DNA of 7,933 nt. Origin: an uncultured Lachnospiraceae bacterium. GTDB taxonomy: Bacteria > Bacillota > Clostridia > Lachnospirales > Lachnospiraceae. The stretch lies in NCBI GenBank assembly GCA_902803745.1, contig CADCRB010000080.1:1-7933 (forward strand), in the 5' to 3' direction. The first letter of the stretch is position 1, and each line of letters begins with the position of its first letter. Below the pieces are notes generated by a model. That model was not told the origin of the DNA, searched no databases, and worked only from the letters and a program-made list of their open reading frames with translations. The position numbers were made by a program, and so were the translations under genes. Shown here in pieces: positions 1-6,329 of the stretch.

Positions 1-288
1 CATGACGCGGTTGTTGCAGCGGATCAGGGTAAGACCGGTGAGATGATCATCCTTAAGAGGGACGGCGATTCACCTTATGAGTGCGGAACCTCATCCTATG
101 ATATACATCAGATCGCGAATGTGGAGAGAGCAGTGCCGGATGAGTATATAGGCTCTGACGGATGCTCTATTACGAATGAGTATATCAAGTATGCACGTCC
201 TCTTATCATTGGTGAGCTTACACCGATATATGTGAACGGACTTCCCAGACATATTCTCTGCAAAGAAGTGATAGAGTACGAGAAATAA
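1..288 (+). CDS. 6-phosphofructokinase family protein, probably PPi-dependent; C-terminal fragment
   Basis: The reading frame is open from base 1 and ends at TAA 286-288, so only the last 95 residues of a gene starting outside the window are present. The opening residues HDAVVAADQGKTGEM and the later blocks YDIHQIANVE, ARPLI and DGLPRHI resemble the C-terminus of the diphosphate--fructose-6-phosphate 1-phosphotransferases (PPi-PFK, about 400 residues) found in many Clostridia. These cytosolic enzymes phosphorylate fructose-6-phosphate using pyrophosphate, in glycolysis and reversibly. The catalytic motifs that separate PPi- from ATP-dependent enzymes lie upstream and cannot be seen, so the donor is inferred from overall resemblance recalled from the family. 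The ATG at 43 is an internal methionine, not the start. A hairpin follows the stop, so this gene probably ends its own transcript and is not in an operon with thrH. Confidence 0.75.
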   Translation, partial: HDAVVAADQGKTGEMIILKRDGDSPYECGTSSYDIHQIANVERAVPDEYIGSDGCSITNEYIKYARPLIIGELTPIYVNGLPRHILCKEVIEYEK

Positions 289-317
289 TACCGGATTTAA
301 ATGCAACAGGATTTAGC

Positions 318-346
318 GGGGCTCTGCCGTATCAAGCAGAGCCCTT
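318..346 (+). terminator. Terminator-like hairpin after the phosphofructokinase gene
   Basis: GGGCTCTGC (319-327) and GCAGAGCCC (336-344) form a perfect 9-bp GC-rich stem with an 8-nt loop, and G318 can add a wobble pair with T345. It lies about 30 nt after the stop of the upstream gene and 31 nt before thrH. The downstream T-run is weak (TTACTGTAT), so termination may be incomplete or the hairpin may mainly protect the 3' end. Confidence 0.6.
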
Positions 347-375
347 ACTGTATGATCAGATAAGGAGCAAAAGTC

Positions 376-975
376 ATGAACATTGTATGTCTCGATATGG
401 AAGGCGTGCTGGTACCAGAGATATGGATCGCATTTGCCGAGGCGGCCGGTATACCTGAATTGAAAAGGACCACAAGGGATGAACCCGATTATGACAAGCT
501 TATGAAGTTCAGGCTTAATATATTGAAAGAAAACGGTCTCGGTCTTAATGAGATCCGCTCTGTCATAGAAAAGATAGACCCGCTTCCCGGGGCAAAGGAA
601 TTTCTGGACGAGCTCAGATCCATAACCCAGGTGCTCATATTATCGGACACTTTTGAGCAGTTTGCGATGCCGCTGCTAAGGAAACTTGGCTGGCCGACTC
701 TTTTCTGCAATACTCTGGTTGTGGATGAGGACGGATCCATCATTGATTATAAGATGAGAGTGGAGAAGTCTAAGCTTGCCACGGTTAAGGCATTGCAGAG
801 CATAGGATTTGAAACTATAGCTGCGGGTGATTCCTTTAACGATATGGCTATGATAAGGGCTTCCAAGGCGGGTTTTCTTTTCAGAAGCACTGAGCAGATA
901 AAAAAGGATAATCCGGATCTGCAGGCGTTTGATGAATATCCGGAGTTCCTTAAGGGTATAAAAAGCGTTCTCTAA
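376..975 (+). CDS. thrH: ThrH-type bifunctional phosphoserine phosphatase / homoserine phosphotransferase
   Basis: This 199-residue cytosolic HAD-superfamily enzyme matches Pseudomonas ThrH closely over its whole length (about 205 residues in that family). The N-terminus MNIVCLDMEGVLVPEIWIAF is nearly the same as in ThrH. Visible HAD motifs are I at D7-x-E9 (nucleophile D7), II at S90-D91-T92, a motif III lysine near K133, and IV at GDSFND with D152 and D156. The cap helices lie between about 14 and 80. Characterised ThrH dephosphorylates phosphoserine and can pass the phosphate to homoserine, linking serine and threonine synthesis; that activity is inferred here. The ATG at 376 has AAGGAG at 362-367 with an 8-nt spacer. 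No clear promoter was seen in the 31 nt after the upstream hairpin. There is no terminator of its own before the rplJ promoter, so its transcripts probably run into the L10 attenuator. Ordinary SerB is the alternative, but the N-terminal block favours ThrH. Confidence 0.88.
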   Translation: MNIVCLDMEGVLVPEIWIAFAEAAGIPELKRTTRDEPDYDKLMKFRLNILKENGLGLNEIRSVIEKIDPLPGAKEFLDELRSITQVLILSDTFEQFAMPLLRKLGWPTLFCNTLVVDEDGSIIDYKMRVEKSKLATVKALQSIGFETIAAGDSFNDMAMIRASKAGFLFRSTEQIKKDNPDLQAFDEYPEFLKGIKSVL

Positions 976-982
976 AAAAGTC

Positions 983-1012
983 TTGACAAGACAAGGCGCG
1001 CGATAGTATCAT
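983..1012 (+). promoter_or_regulatory. Predicted sigma-A promoter for the rplJL operon
   Basis: A consensus -35 box TTGACA (983-988) is followed after 18 nt by TATCAT (1007-1012, 5 of 6 to consensus). A weaker alternative -10 is TAGTAT (1004-1009) with a 15-nt spacer. Transcription would start near 1019, at the 5' edge of the L10 leader, which supports the call. The -35 box begins 8 nt after the thrH stop. Confidence 0.75.
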
Positions 1013-1017
1013 CAGTA

Positions 1018-1081
1018 ATTGCCGAAGACAGCAGGTGGTCAAAAGACCGTAAGTCCCAAATGGGCGCCAGCCGAGGAAGAC
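1018..1081 (+). ncRNA. Ribosomal protein L10 leader (autoregulatory 5' UTR element)
   Basis: The segment carries the signature blocks of the L10 leader family (Rfam L10_leader): GCCGAAGACAGCAGGTG at the 5' side (1021-1037) and GCCGAGG at the 3' side (1070-1076). Pairings that can be drawn are CC 1022-1023 with GG 1075-1076; GCAGGT 1031-1036 with GCCAGC 1066-1071, containing one A-A mismatch; a small hairpin GGTC-AAAA-GACC (1037-1048); and CCC-AAAT-GGG (1055-1064). In known cases the L10(L12)4 complex binds this RNA and lowers expression of its own operon; in Bacillus subtilis this works by transcription attenuation. The position directly between the rplJ promoter and an intrinsic terminator fits that mechanism. 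The boundaries are approximate. Confidence 0.88.
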
Positions 1082-1108
1082 TTTACTTATTTATGTAGAA
1101 TTTTCTGT

Positions 1109-1138
1109 ACCCCTGTCTTTTGGCAGGGGTTTATTTTT
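1109..1138 (+). terminator. Intrinsic terminator / attenuator of the rplJL leader
   Basis: ACCCCTGTC (1109-1117) pairs with GGCAGGGGT (1122-1130) in a 9-bp stem with one G-U pair and a TTTT loop, followed by a T-rich tract TTTATTTTT (1130-1138). It sits 34 nt before the rplJ start, so it can stop transcription before the operon. With the L10 leader upstream it is the likely attenuator. It may also end thrH transcripts that read through. Confidence 0.9.
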
Positions 1139-1172
1139 CGGTAAAGAATAAAACAAGGAGGTAAGAAACCAG

Positions 1173-1805
1173 ATGGCAAAGGTAGAACTGAAGGCTCCCA
1201 TAGTCGATGAGATCTCTGAAAAGATCAAGACAGCGCATGCCGCAGTACTTGTGGATCACAGAGGCCTGACCGTGGAGCAGGACACACAGCTTCGCAGACA
1301 GCTGAGAGAAGCAGGGGTTTCCTATAAGGTCTACAAAAACACCATGATGAAGAGAGCCTTTGAAGGCACTGATTTTGCAGAGCTTGACAAGCTGCTGGAC
1401 GGACCGTCAGCTCTTGCTCTGGCAGAAGAAGATGTTACGGCTCCTGCCCGTGTGCTCGTCAAGTTTGCAAAGACGGCAAATAAGCTGGAGATAAAAGGCG
1501 CGATCATCGAAGGCACATATTATGATGTAGCCGGTGTGGAAGAGCTTGCTCAGGTTCCTTCAAGAGAGGAACTCCTGGGAAGACTCTTCGGATCTTGGAA
1601 GTCACCTATCTCGAACATCGCCCGTGTACTTAACCAGATAGCGGAGAAGACACCGGAGGACGGAACCGCGGCATCGGCAGCGGAGCCGAAAACTGAAGAG
1701 GCAGCACCTGCAGAGGAGGCTAAGGCAGAAGGAGCACCTGCAGAGGCAGAGGCAGCACCTGCTGAAGCTGAAGCTAAGGCAGAGGAAACTAAGGAGGAAA
1801 ATTAA
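1173..1805 (+). CDS. rplJ: 50S ribosomal protein L10 with long Ala/Glu-rich C-terminal tail
   Basis: L10 anchors the L7/L12 stalk to 23S rRNA near the L11-binding region of the large subunit. The N-terminal RNA-binding globular domain covers about residues 1-130, with recognisable blocks LVDHRGLTVEQ (27-37) and YKVYKNTMMKRAFEG (51-65). The C-terminal helix that binds L7/L12 dimers follows at about 131-159 (REELLGRLFGSW, then ISNIARVLNQIAEK). The protein is 210 residues against a usual 165-175. The excess is a low-complexity tail from about 160 onward; its last 40 residues hold 14 Glu and 14 Ala. AAGGAGG at 1155-1161 lies 11 nt before the ATG. The gene ends 2 nt before rplL and carries the rplL ribosome binding site in its last codons. 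It is expected to be regulated by the L10 leader and attenuator upstream. Confidence 0.97.
   Translation: MAKVELKAPIVDEISEKIKTAHAAVLVDHRGLTVEQDTQLRRQLREAGVSYKVYKNTMMKRAFEGTDFAELDKLLDGPSALALAEEDVTAPARVLVKFAKTANKLEIKGAIIEGTYYDVAGVEELAQVPSREELLGRLFGSWKSPISNIARVLNQIAEKTPEDGTAASAAEPKTEEAAPAEEAKAEGAPAEAEAAPAEAEAKAEETKEEN
1703..1786 (+). repeat. Short imperfect direct repeats encoding the L10 tail
   Basis: AGCACCTGCAGAGG occurs at 1703-1716 and 1733-1746, and a variant AGCACCTGCTGAAG at 1754-1767. GCTAAGGCAGA occurs at 1719 and again at 1773. All stay in the rplJ frame and encode APAE and AKAE units. The spacing is irregular (30 and 21 nt), which suggests growth by slippage or small duplications of a low-complexity tail. 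Confidence 0.75.
1791..1797 (+). promoter_or_regulatory. Ribosome binding site of rplL inside the end of rplJ
   Basis: A full AAGGAGG lies 10 nt before the rplL ATG and within the last codons of rplJ. Ribosomes finishing rplJ end next to the rplL start, which allows translational coupling. The strong site also fits the need for several L7/L12 copies per L10. Confidence 0.85.
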
Positions 1806-1807
1806 AA

Positions 1808-2191
1808 ATGGCTAAGCTTACAAAGGAAGAAATCATTGATGCTATAAAGGAGCTCACCGTTCTTGAGCTTAACGATCTTGTAAAGGCCTGTGAGGAGGAA
1901 TTCGGAGTATCAGCGGCAGCAGGCGTAGTAGTAGCAGCAGGCGGCGCGGCAGCAGGCGGTGCAGCAGCAGCTGAGGAGAAGACAGAATTTGATGTAGAGC
2001 TCACTGAGGTTGGCCCTAACAAGATCAAGGTTATAAAGGTAGTCCGTGAGGTTACCGGTCTCGGTCTTAAGGAAGCTAAGGATCTCGTAGAGGGAGCGCC
2101 CAAGGTACTCAAGGAAGCTGCTGACAAGGCATCTGCTGATGATATCAAGGCAAAGCTTGAGGCAGAGGGAGCAAAGATCACTCTTAAGTAA
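1808..2191 (+). CDS. rplL: 50S ribosomal protein L7/L12
   Basis: The 127-residue protein is of normal family length (about 120-128). The N-terminal dimerisation and L10-binding domain is at about 1-34 (MAKLTKEEIIDAIKEL onward). A flexible Ala/Gly hinge lies at about 36-55. The C-terminal factor-binding domain is at about 57-127, with the conserved helix GLGLKEAKDLVEGAPKV (84-100) that contacts EF-Tu, EF-G and IF2. L7/L12 dimers on L10 form the mobile stalk of the large subunit and stimulate factor GTPase activity. The gene starts 2 nt after rplJ and is cotranscribed with it. No convincing intrinsic terminator follows: the A/T tract after the stop lacks a GC stem. Some read-through into rpoB is therefore likely. 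Confidence 0.98.
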   Translation: MAKLTKEEIIDAIKELTVLELNDLVKACEEEFGVSAAAGVVVAAGGAAAGGAAAAEEKTEFDVELTEVGPNKIKVIKVVREVTGLGLKEAKDLVEGAPKVLKEAADKASADDIKAKLEAEGAKITLK

Positions 2192-2198
2192 ACCTTTC

Positions 2199-2246
2199 AA
2201 AAAAAATAATTTTTTATTGACTTTAAAAGAAAGCTTGTGTTACCAT
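2199..2246 (+). promoter_or_regulatory. Predicted rpoB promoter with A/T-rich upstream element
   Basis: TTGACT (2217-2222, 5 of 6 to the -35 consensus) is followed after 18 nt by TACCAT (2241-2246, 4 of 6). An extended -10 TG dinucleotide sits at 2238-2239. Just upstream, an A-run then a T-run (2199-2215) resembles an UP element for the alpha subunit C-terminal domain. The predicted start near 2252-2254 coincides with the first paired base of the folded leader. The -10 is imperfect, so the call is moderate. Confidence 0.6.
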
Positions 2247-2252
2247 ATAGAT

Positions 2253-2346
2253 TGCGCTTTTGTGGCGGCACGGGCTTTCTTTGTCTTTAAATTCTCTGAC
2301 AAAGCCGGTGTTTCAGCCGATCGCGAAAGCCCGGAACTGTTGGTTC
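2253..2346 (+). promoter_or_regulatory. Structured rpoB 5' leader (predicted three-way junction)
   Basis: Hand folding gives a compact chain of helices. A 5' hairpin TGCGC/GCGGCA (2253-2257 with 2265-2270, one bulged G) abuts stem P1. P1 is CGGGCTTTC (2271-2279) with GAAAGCCCG (2325-2333), 9 perfect pairs. Inside P1, P2 is TTTGTC (2280-2285) with GACAAA (2298-2303), stacked directly on P1. P3 is CGGT (2306-2309) with GCCG (2316-2319). A last hairpin GAAC-TGTTG-GTTC (2334-2346) follows P1 without a gap. No T-run follows, so this is not an intrinsic terminator. It does not pair visibly with the rpoB Shine-Dalgarno sequence. The Lacto-rpoB motif is a known rpoB leader RNA in lactic acid bacteria, but I cannot show that this is related. 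The function is unknown. Confidence 0.5.
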
Positions 2347-2375
2347 ATACTTAAATTTCATGGGGTGATAGCTTA

Positions 2376-5300
2376 ATGGAAAAGAACAGGATTTATCCGG
2401 TCTACAGTGGGAAGAACTTGAGAATGAGCTACCAGAGACAGAAAGAAGTTCTGGAAATGCCGAATCTCATTGATGTTCAGAAATCCTCTTACGGCTGGTT
2501 TATTAACGAGGGCTTAAAAGAGGCATTTGAGGATATTTCGCCAATAAATGACTATAGCGGAAATCTTTCCATGGAGTTTGTTGATTATCAGTTCAACAAG
2601 GACAAGGTCAAGTACAGCATTGAGGAATGCAAGGCAAGAGATGCTACATATTCGGCTCCTCTTGAAGTGACTGTACGTCTTTATAATGCTTCCAAGCCTG
2701 AGGCGGATAATACGGAGCAGAAGATCTTTATGGGAGATCTTCCTATTATGACGGATACCGGCACGTTTGTAATTAACGGGGCAGAGAGAGTCATAGTGTC
2801 GCAGCTGGTCCGTTCGCCCGGCATATATTATGGAATAGATCATGATAAATTCGGTAAGAAACTGTATTCCTGCACCGTGATTCCCAACAGGGGAGCATGG
2901 CTTGAGTACGAGACGGATTCCAATGATGTATTTTATGTGCATGTAGACAGGACGAGAAAAGTTCCGGTTACTGTGCTTTTGCGTGCTCTGGGCCTTGGCA
3001 CAAACCAGGAGATCCTGGATCGTTTTGGCGATGAGCCTAAGATCCTGGCTTCCTTTGCAAAGGACGGCGGTGAATGTGTCCGTGACGGTCTGCTGGAGCT
3101 TTACAAGAAGATCCGTCCCGGAGAGCCTCTTGCTGAGGAGAGCGCCCGGACGTTGATAGAGGGGATGTTCTTTGACGCGAGAAGATATGACCTTGCTAAG
3201 GTAGGACGTTATAAATTTAACAAGAAGCTTTCTTTCAGAAACCGGATCGCCGGTCACGTACTAGCAGAGGATGTGCTTGATCCTGCTACAGGCGAGGTGG
3301 TCAGGCTTTCAGGTAAGAACGGACTTGCCGCGAAGGCGGGTACGGAGGTGACAAGAGAGCTTGCTGACGAAATACAGAACAGCGCAGTAGAAAGCGTCAT
3401 GATCCAGACGGAGAAGAGGAATGTAAAGATCCTTTCTTCTATGATGGTCGACATCAATCATTATATTGAATTTCCTAAGGGCGAGAGCGCAAGGGACTAC
3501 GGAGTGACGGAGCTTGTATATTATCCTGCGCTTGAAAAGCTCATGGAAGAAAATGATACCCCCGAGGCGCTTAAGGATGCCATAAGGCACAGTATAGCCG
3601 ATCTTATTCCGAAGCATGTGACCCGAGAGGATATCTTTGCTTCGATAAACTATAATATGCATCTTGAATACAGCATAGGAAACAAGGATGATATCGATCA
3701 TCTTGGAAACCGCAGGATCCGTGCCGTGGGCGAGCTGCTGCAGAATCAGTACAGGATCGGTCTCTCAAGACTTGAGAGAGTAGTGCGCGAGAGGATGACA
3801 ACCCAGGACATTACAACTGTGACCGCACAGCAGCTGATCAATATCAAGCCTGTGACGGCGGCTGTCAAGGAATTCTTCGGATCATCTCAGCTGTCTCAGT
3901 TTATGGATCAGAATAATCCTCTGGGAGAGCTTACCCATAAGAGAAGGCTTTCGGCTCTGGGACCCGGCGGACTGTCCAGAGACCGTGCCGGAATGGAAGT
4001 CAGGGATATCCATTATTCGCACTACGGACGTATGTGCCCGGTAGAGACACCCGAAGGACCTAATATCGGACTGATCAATTCACTTGCCTGCTATGCAAGG
4101 ATAAATGAATATGGATTTGTAGAGTCACCATACAGAAAGGTGGATCATAAGGATCCCGAGAATCCTAAGGTTACTGACGAGGTCGTTTATATGACGGCTG
4201 ACGAAGAGGATAATTATCATGTAGCACAGGCTTCAGAGCCTCTGGATGCTGACGGACATTTTGTGAACCATATGGTTTCCGGAAGATTTAAGGATGAGAC
4301 GCAGCAGTACGAGAAGAGTATGTTTGATTACATGGATGTCTCTCCGAGGCAGGTCTTCTCCGTTGCTACAACGCTGGTGCCTTTCCTGCAGAATGACGAC
4401 CCTACCAGAGCGCTTATGGGATCAAACATGCAGAGACAGGCAGTGCCGCTCCTTACTACCGAGGCGCCTATCATAGGTACCGGTATGGAAGCCAAGGCAG
4501 CTGTGGACTCGGGAGTATGTCTGCTTGCGGATAAGCCGGGAACAGTCCTTCTGTCCCAGAGTGACATGATAAAGGTGCAGAATGATGACGGCACAAAGAC
4601 CGATTATAAGCTGGCAAAGTTTATGAGGTCCAATCAGTCAAACTGCTATAACCAGAGACCGATAGTGGTCAAAGGACAGCATATAGAGGCCGGAGAAGTC
4701 ATAGCTGACGGTCCTTCCACTTCAAACGGCGAGCTGGCGCTCGGAAAGAATCCTCTTATCGGATTTATGACGTGGGAAGGATATAACTATGAGGATGCTG
4801 TGTTGATAAGCGAGCGTCTGGTCAGGGATGATGTCTTTACTTCTATAAATATCGAGGAGTATGAGTGTGAGTCCAGAGATACGAAGCTCGGACCTGAGGA
4901 GATCACCAGGGATGTTCCCGGAGTCGGTGAAGAAGCCCTTAAGGATCTGGATGAGAACGGTATCATCCGCATCGGAGCAGAGGTCAGAGCAGGGGATATC
5001 CTTGTCGGAAAGGTCACTCCCAAGGGAGAGACAGAGCTTACGGCGGAGGAAAGGCTCCTCAGAGCGATATTCGGAGAGAAAGCACGTGAGGTGAGGGATA
5101 CATCTCTCAAGGTGCCTCATGGTGAGTACGGGATTGTAGTGGATGCCAAGGTCTTTACCAGGGAGGCAGGAGATGAGCTTTCACCCGGAGTGAACAAGGC
5201 AGTTCGCATCTATATTGCACAGAAGAGAAAGATCGGTGTCGGTGACAAGATGGCAGGACGTCATGGCAACAAGGGTGTCTGCTCAAGGGTTCTTCCTATC

Positions 5301-6281
5301 GAGGATATGCCTTATCTGCCAAACGGACGGCCTCTGGATATAGTGCTCAATCCTCTCGGAGTGCCTTCGCGTATGAATATCGGACAAATACTGGAGATAC
5401 ATCTTTCGCTTGCGGCGGCAGCTCTTGGATTTAAGATAACGACTCCTGTATTTGACGGAGCGAACGAAGTAGATATCGAAGAGACTCTTGAGCTCGCTAA
5501 TGACTATGTCAACAGCGAGTGGGAAGAATTCGAGAAAAAGTACAAAAAGATCCTGCTCCCGGAGGTCATGGATTTCCTTTACAATAACCGTGAACACAGG
5601 GAAGAGTGGAAGGGAGTAGAGATAAGCAAGGACGGCAAGGTAAGGCTTCGTGACGGGCGTACGGGAGAGTACTTTGACAATGCCGTTACCATAGGACATA
5701 TGCATTACCTTAAGCTGCATCATATGGTAGATGACAAGATACACGCGCGTTCAACAGGTCCTTATTCACTGGTGACACAGCAGCCTCTGGGCGGCAAGGC
5801 TCAGTTCGGCGGACAGAGATTCGGAGAAATGGAGGTCTGGGCTCTGGAGGCATACGGTGCTGCCTATACACTTCAGGAGATCCTGACGGTCAAGTCTGAT
5901 GATGTCATAGGGCGTGTGAAGACCTATGAGGCAATAATAAAGGGTGAGAATATCCCTGAGCCCGGTATACCGGAGTCATTCAAGGTGCTCTTAAAGGAAC
6001 TTCAGTCACTTGGTCTGGATGTACGGGTACTGAAGGATGACGGTACCGAAGTGGAGATAGCGGAAACTGCTGAGTTCGGAGATACGGATATGCGTCATAT
6101 CCTTGATGATGACAGATTCTACGGCGGGAGCCGGGAGGATGAATTCAGGGGCAACGGATTTACTACCCAGGAATTTGACGGAGAGACCGGAACACTGGAG
6201 ACAGTGGATGATGAAGAATCGTATATCGATGAGGAATCTTATGTGGATGAGGAGCCGGCAGAGGTTCCTGCTACGGAATAA
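2376..6281 (+). CDS. rpoB: DNA-directed RNA polymerase subunit beta
   Basis: This complete 1301-residue beta subunit forms the catalytic core of RNA polymerase with beta' and two alpha subunits. The rifampicin-binding region begins at GSSQLSQFMDQNNP (502-515). Q508, D511, H521 and S526, equivalent to E. coli Q513, D516, H526 and S531, are all the sensitive-type residue, so a rifampicin-sensitive enzyme is predicted. PVETPEGPNIGLI (555-567) follows. Active-site lysines are at K958 and K966 in GDKMAGRHGNKG, and the beta C-terminal clamp block GGKAQFGGQRFGEMEVWALE starts at 1139. The protein is about 100 residues longer than B. subtilis RpoB (1193), partly through an acidic tail beyond about 1225 that ends in a tandem ESYIDE/ESYVDE repeat. 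GGGGTGA (2362-2368) is a fair Shine-Dalgarno match 7 nt before the ATG. rpoC follows after 48 nt. Confidence 0.99.
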   Translation: MEKNRIYPVYSGKNLRMSYQRQKEVLEMPNLIDVQKSSYGWFINEGLKEAFEDISPINDYSGNLSMEFVDYQFNKDKVKYSIEECKARDATYSAPLEVTVRLYNASKPEADNTEQKIFMGDLPIMTDTGTFVINGAERVIVSQLVRSPGIYYGIDHDKFGKKLYSCTVIPNRGAWLEYETDSNDVFYVHVDRTRKVPVTVLLRALGLGTNQEILDRFGDEPKILASFAKDGGECVRDGLLELYKKIRPGEPLAEESARTLIEGMFFDARRYDLAKVGRYKFNKKLSFRNRIAGHVLAEDVLDPATGEVVRLSGKNGLAAKAGTEVTRELADEIQNSAVESVMIQTEKRNVKILSSMMVDINHYIEFPKGESARDYGVTELVYYPALEKLMEENDTPEALKDAIRHSIADLIPKHVTREDIFASINYNMHLEYSIGNKDDIDHLGNRRIRAVGELLQNQYRIGLSRLERVVRERMTTQDITTVTAQQLINIKPVTAAVKEFFGSSQLSQFMDQNNPLGELTHKRRLSALGPGGLSRDRAGMEVRDIHYSHYGRMCPVETPEGPNIGLINSLACYARINEYGFVESPYRKVDHKDPENPKVTDEVVYMTADEEDNYHVAQASEPLDADGHFVNHMVSGRFKDETQQYEKSMFDYMDVSPRQVFSVATTLVPFLQNDDPTRALMGSNMQRQAVPLLTTEAPIIGTGMEAKAAVDSGVCLLADKPGTVLLSQSDMIKVQNDDGTKTDYKLAKFMRSNQSNCYNQRPIVVKGQHIEAGEVIADGPSTSNGELALGKNPLIGFMTWEGYNYEDAVLISERLVRDDVFTSINIEEYECESRDTKLGPEEITRDVPGVGEEALKDLDENGIIRIGAEVRAGDILVGKVTPKGETELTAEERLLRAIFGEKAREVRDTSLKVPHGEYGIVVDAKVFTREAGDELSPGVNKAVRIYIAQKRKIGVGDKMAGRHGNKGVCSRVLPIEDMPYLPNGRPLDIVLNPLGVPSRMNIGQILEIHLSLAAAALGFKITTPVFDGANEVDIEETLELANDYVNSEWEEFEKKYKKILLPEVMDFLYNNREHREEWKGVEISKDGKVRLRDGRTGEYFDNAVTIGHMHYLKLHHMVDDKIHARSTGPYSLVTQQPLGGKAQFGGQRFGEMEVWALEAYGAAYTLQEILTVKSDDVIGRVKTYEAIIKGENIPEPGIPESFKVLLKELQSLGLDVRVLKDDGTEVEIAETAEFGDTDMRHILDDDRFYGGSREDEFRGNGFTTQEFDGETGTLETVDDEESYIDEESYVDEEPAEVPATE
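6216..6251 (+). repeat. Tandem 18-bp repeat encoding ESYIDE / ESYVDE in the RpoB tail
   Basis: Two adjacent in-frame 18-bp units (6216-6233 and 6234-6251) encode residues 1281-1292. They differ at a serine codon, a tyrosine-neutral position and an Ile/Val codon. They lie in the acidic, probably disordered end of RpoB. Confidence 0.7.
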
Positions 6282-6329
6282 GTGATCTGACACAGACATA
6301 AGCAAAACTGCTATGAGAGGAGTTATCAA

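Noticed and set aside
1915..1975. GCAGCAGGCGG-like repeats in rplL as a mobile or regulatory repeat
   Set aside because: They encode the normal Ala/Gly hinge of L7/L12, which is low complexity in most bacteria.
2199..2216. A-run followed by T-run after rplL as an intrinsic terminator
   Set aside because: Any hairpin there would be A-T only, with no GC stem. It fits better as an A/T-rich upstream element for the rpoB promoter.
2271..2333. The 9-bp stem before rpoB as a terminator or attenuator
   Set aside because: The arms are 45 nt apart with inner helices and no T-run follows the 3' arm, so intrinsic termination is not supported.
2139..2354. Plus-strand 71-codon open frame overlapping the end of rplL and the rpoB leader
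   Set aside because: It starts inside rplL without a ribosome binding site and reads through the predicted promoter and structured leader; the sequence is better explained by RNA structure.
2514..3257. Long minus-strand open frame (247 codons) opposite rpoB
   Set aside because: It lies wholly within the unmistakable rpoB frame, its product resembles no family I know, and it lacks a convincing ribosome binding site. It is a by-product of rpoB codon use.
3879..3960. Possible rifampicin-resistance changes in RpoB
   Set aside because: The key positions match the sensitive state. G517 in place of the E. coli serine is in a position that varies among Firmicutes.
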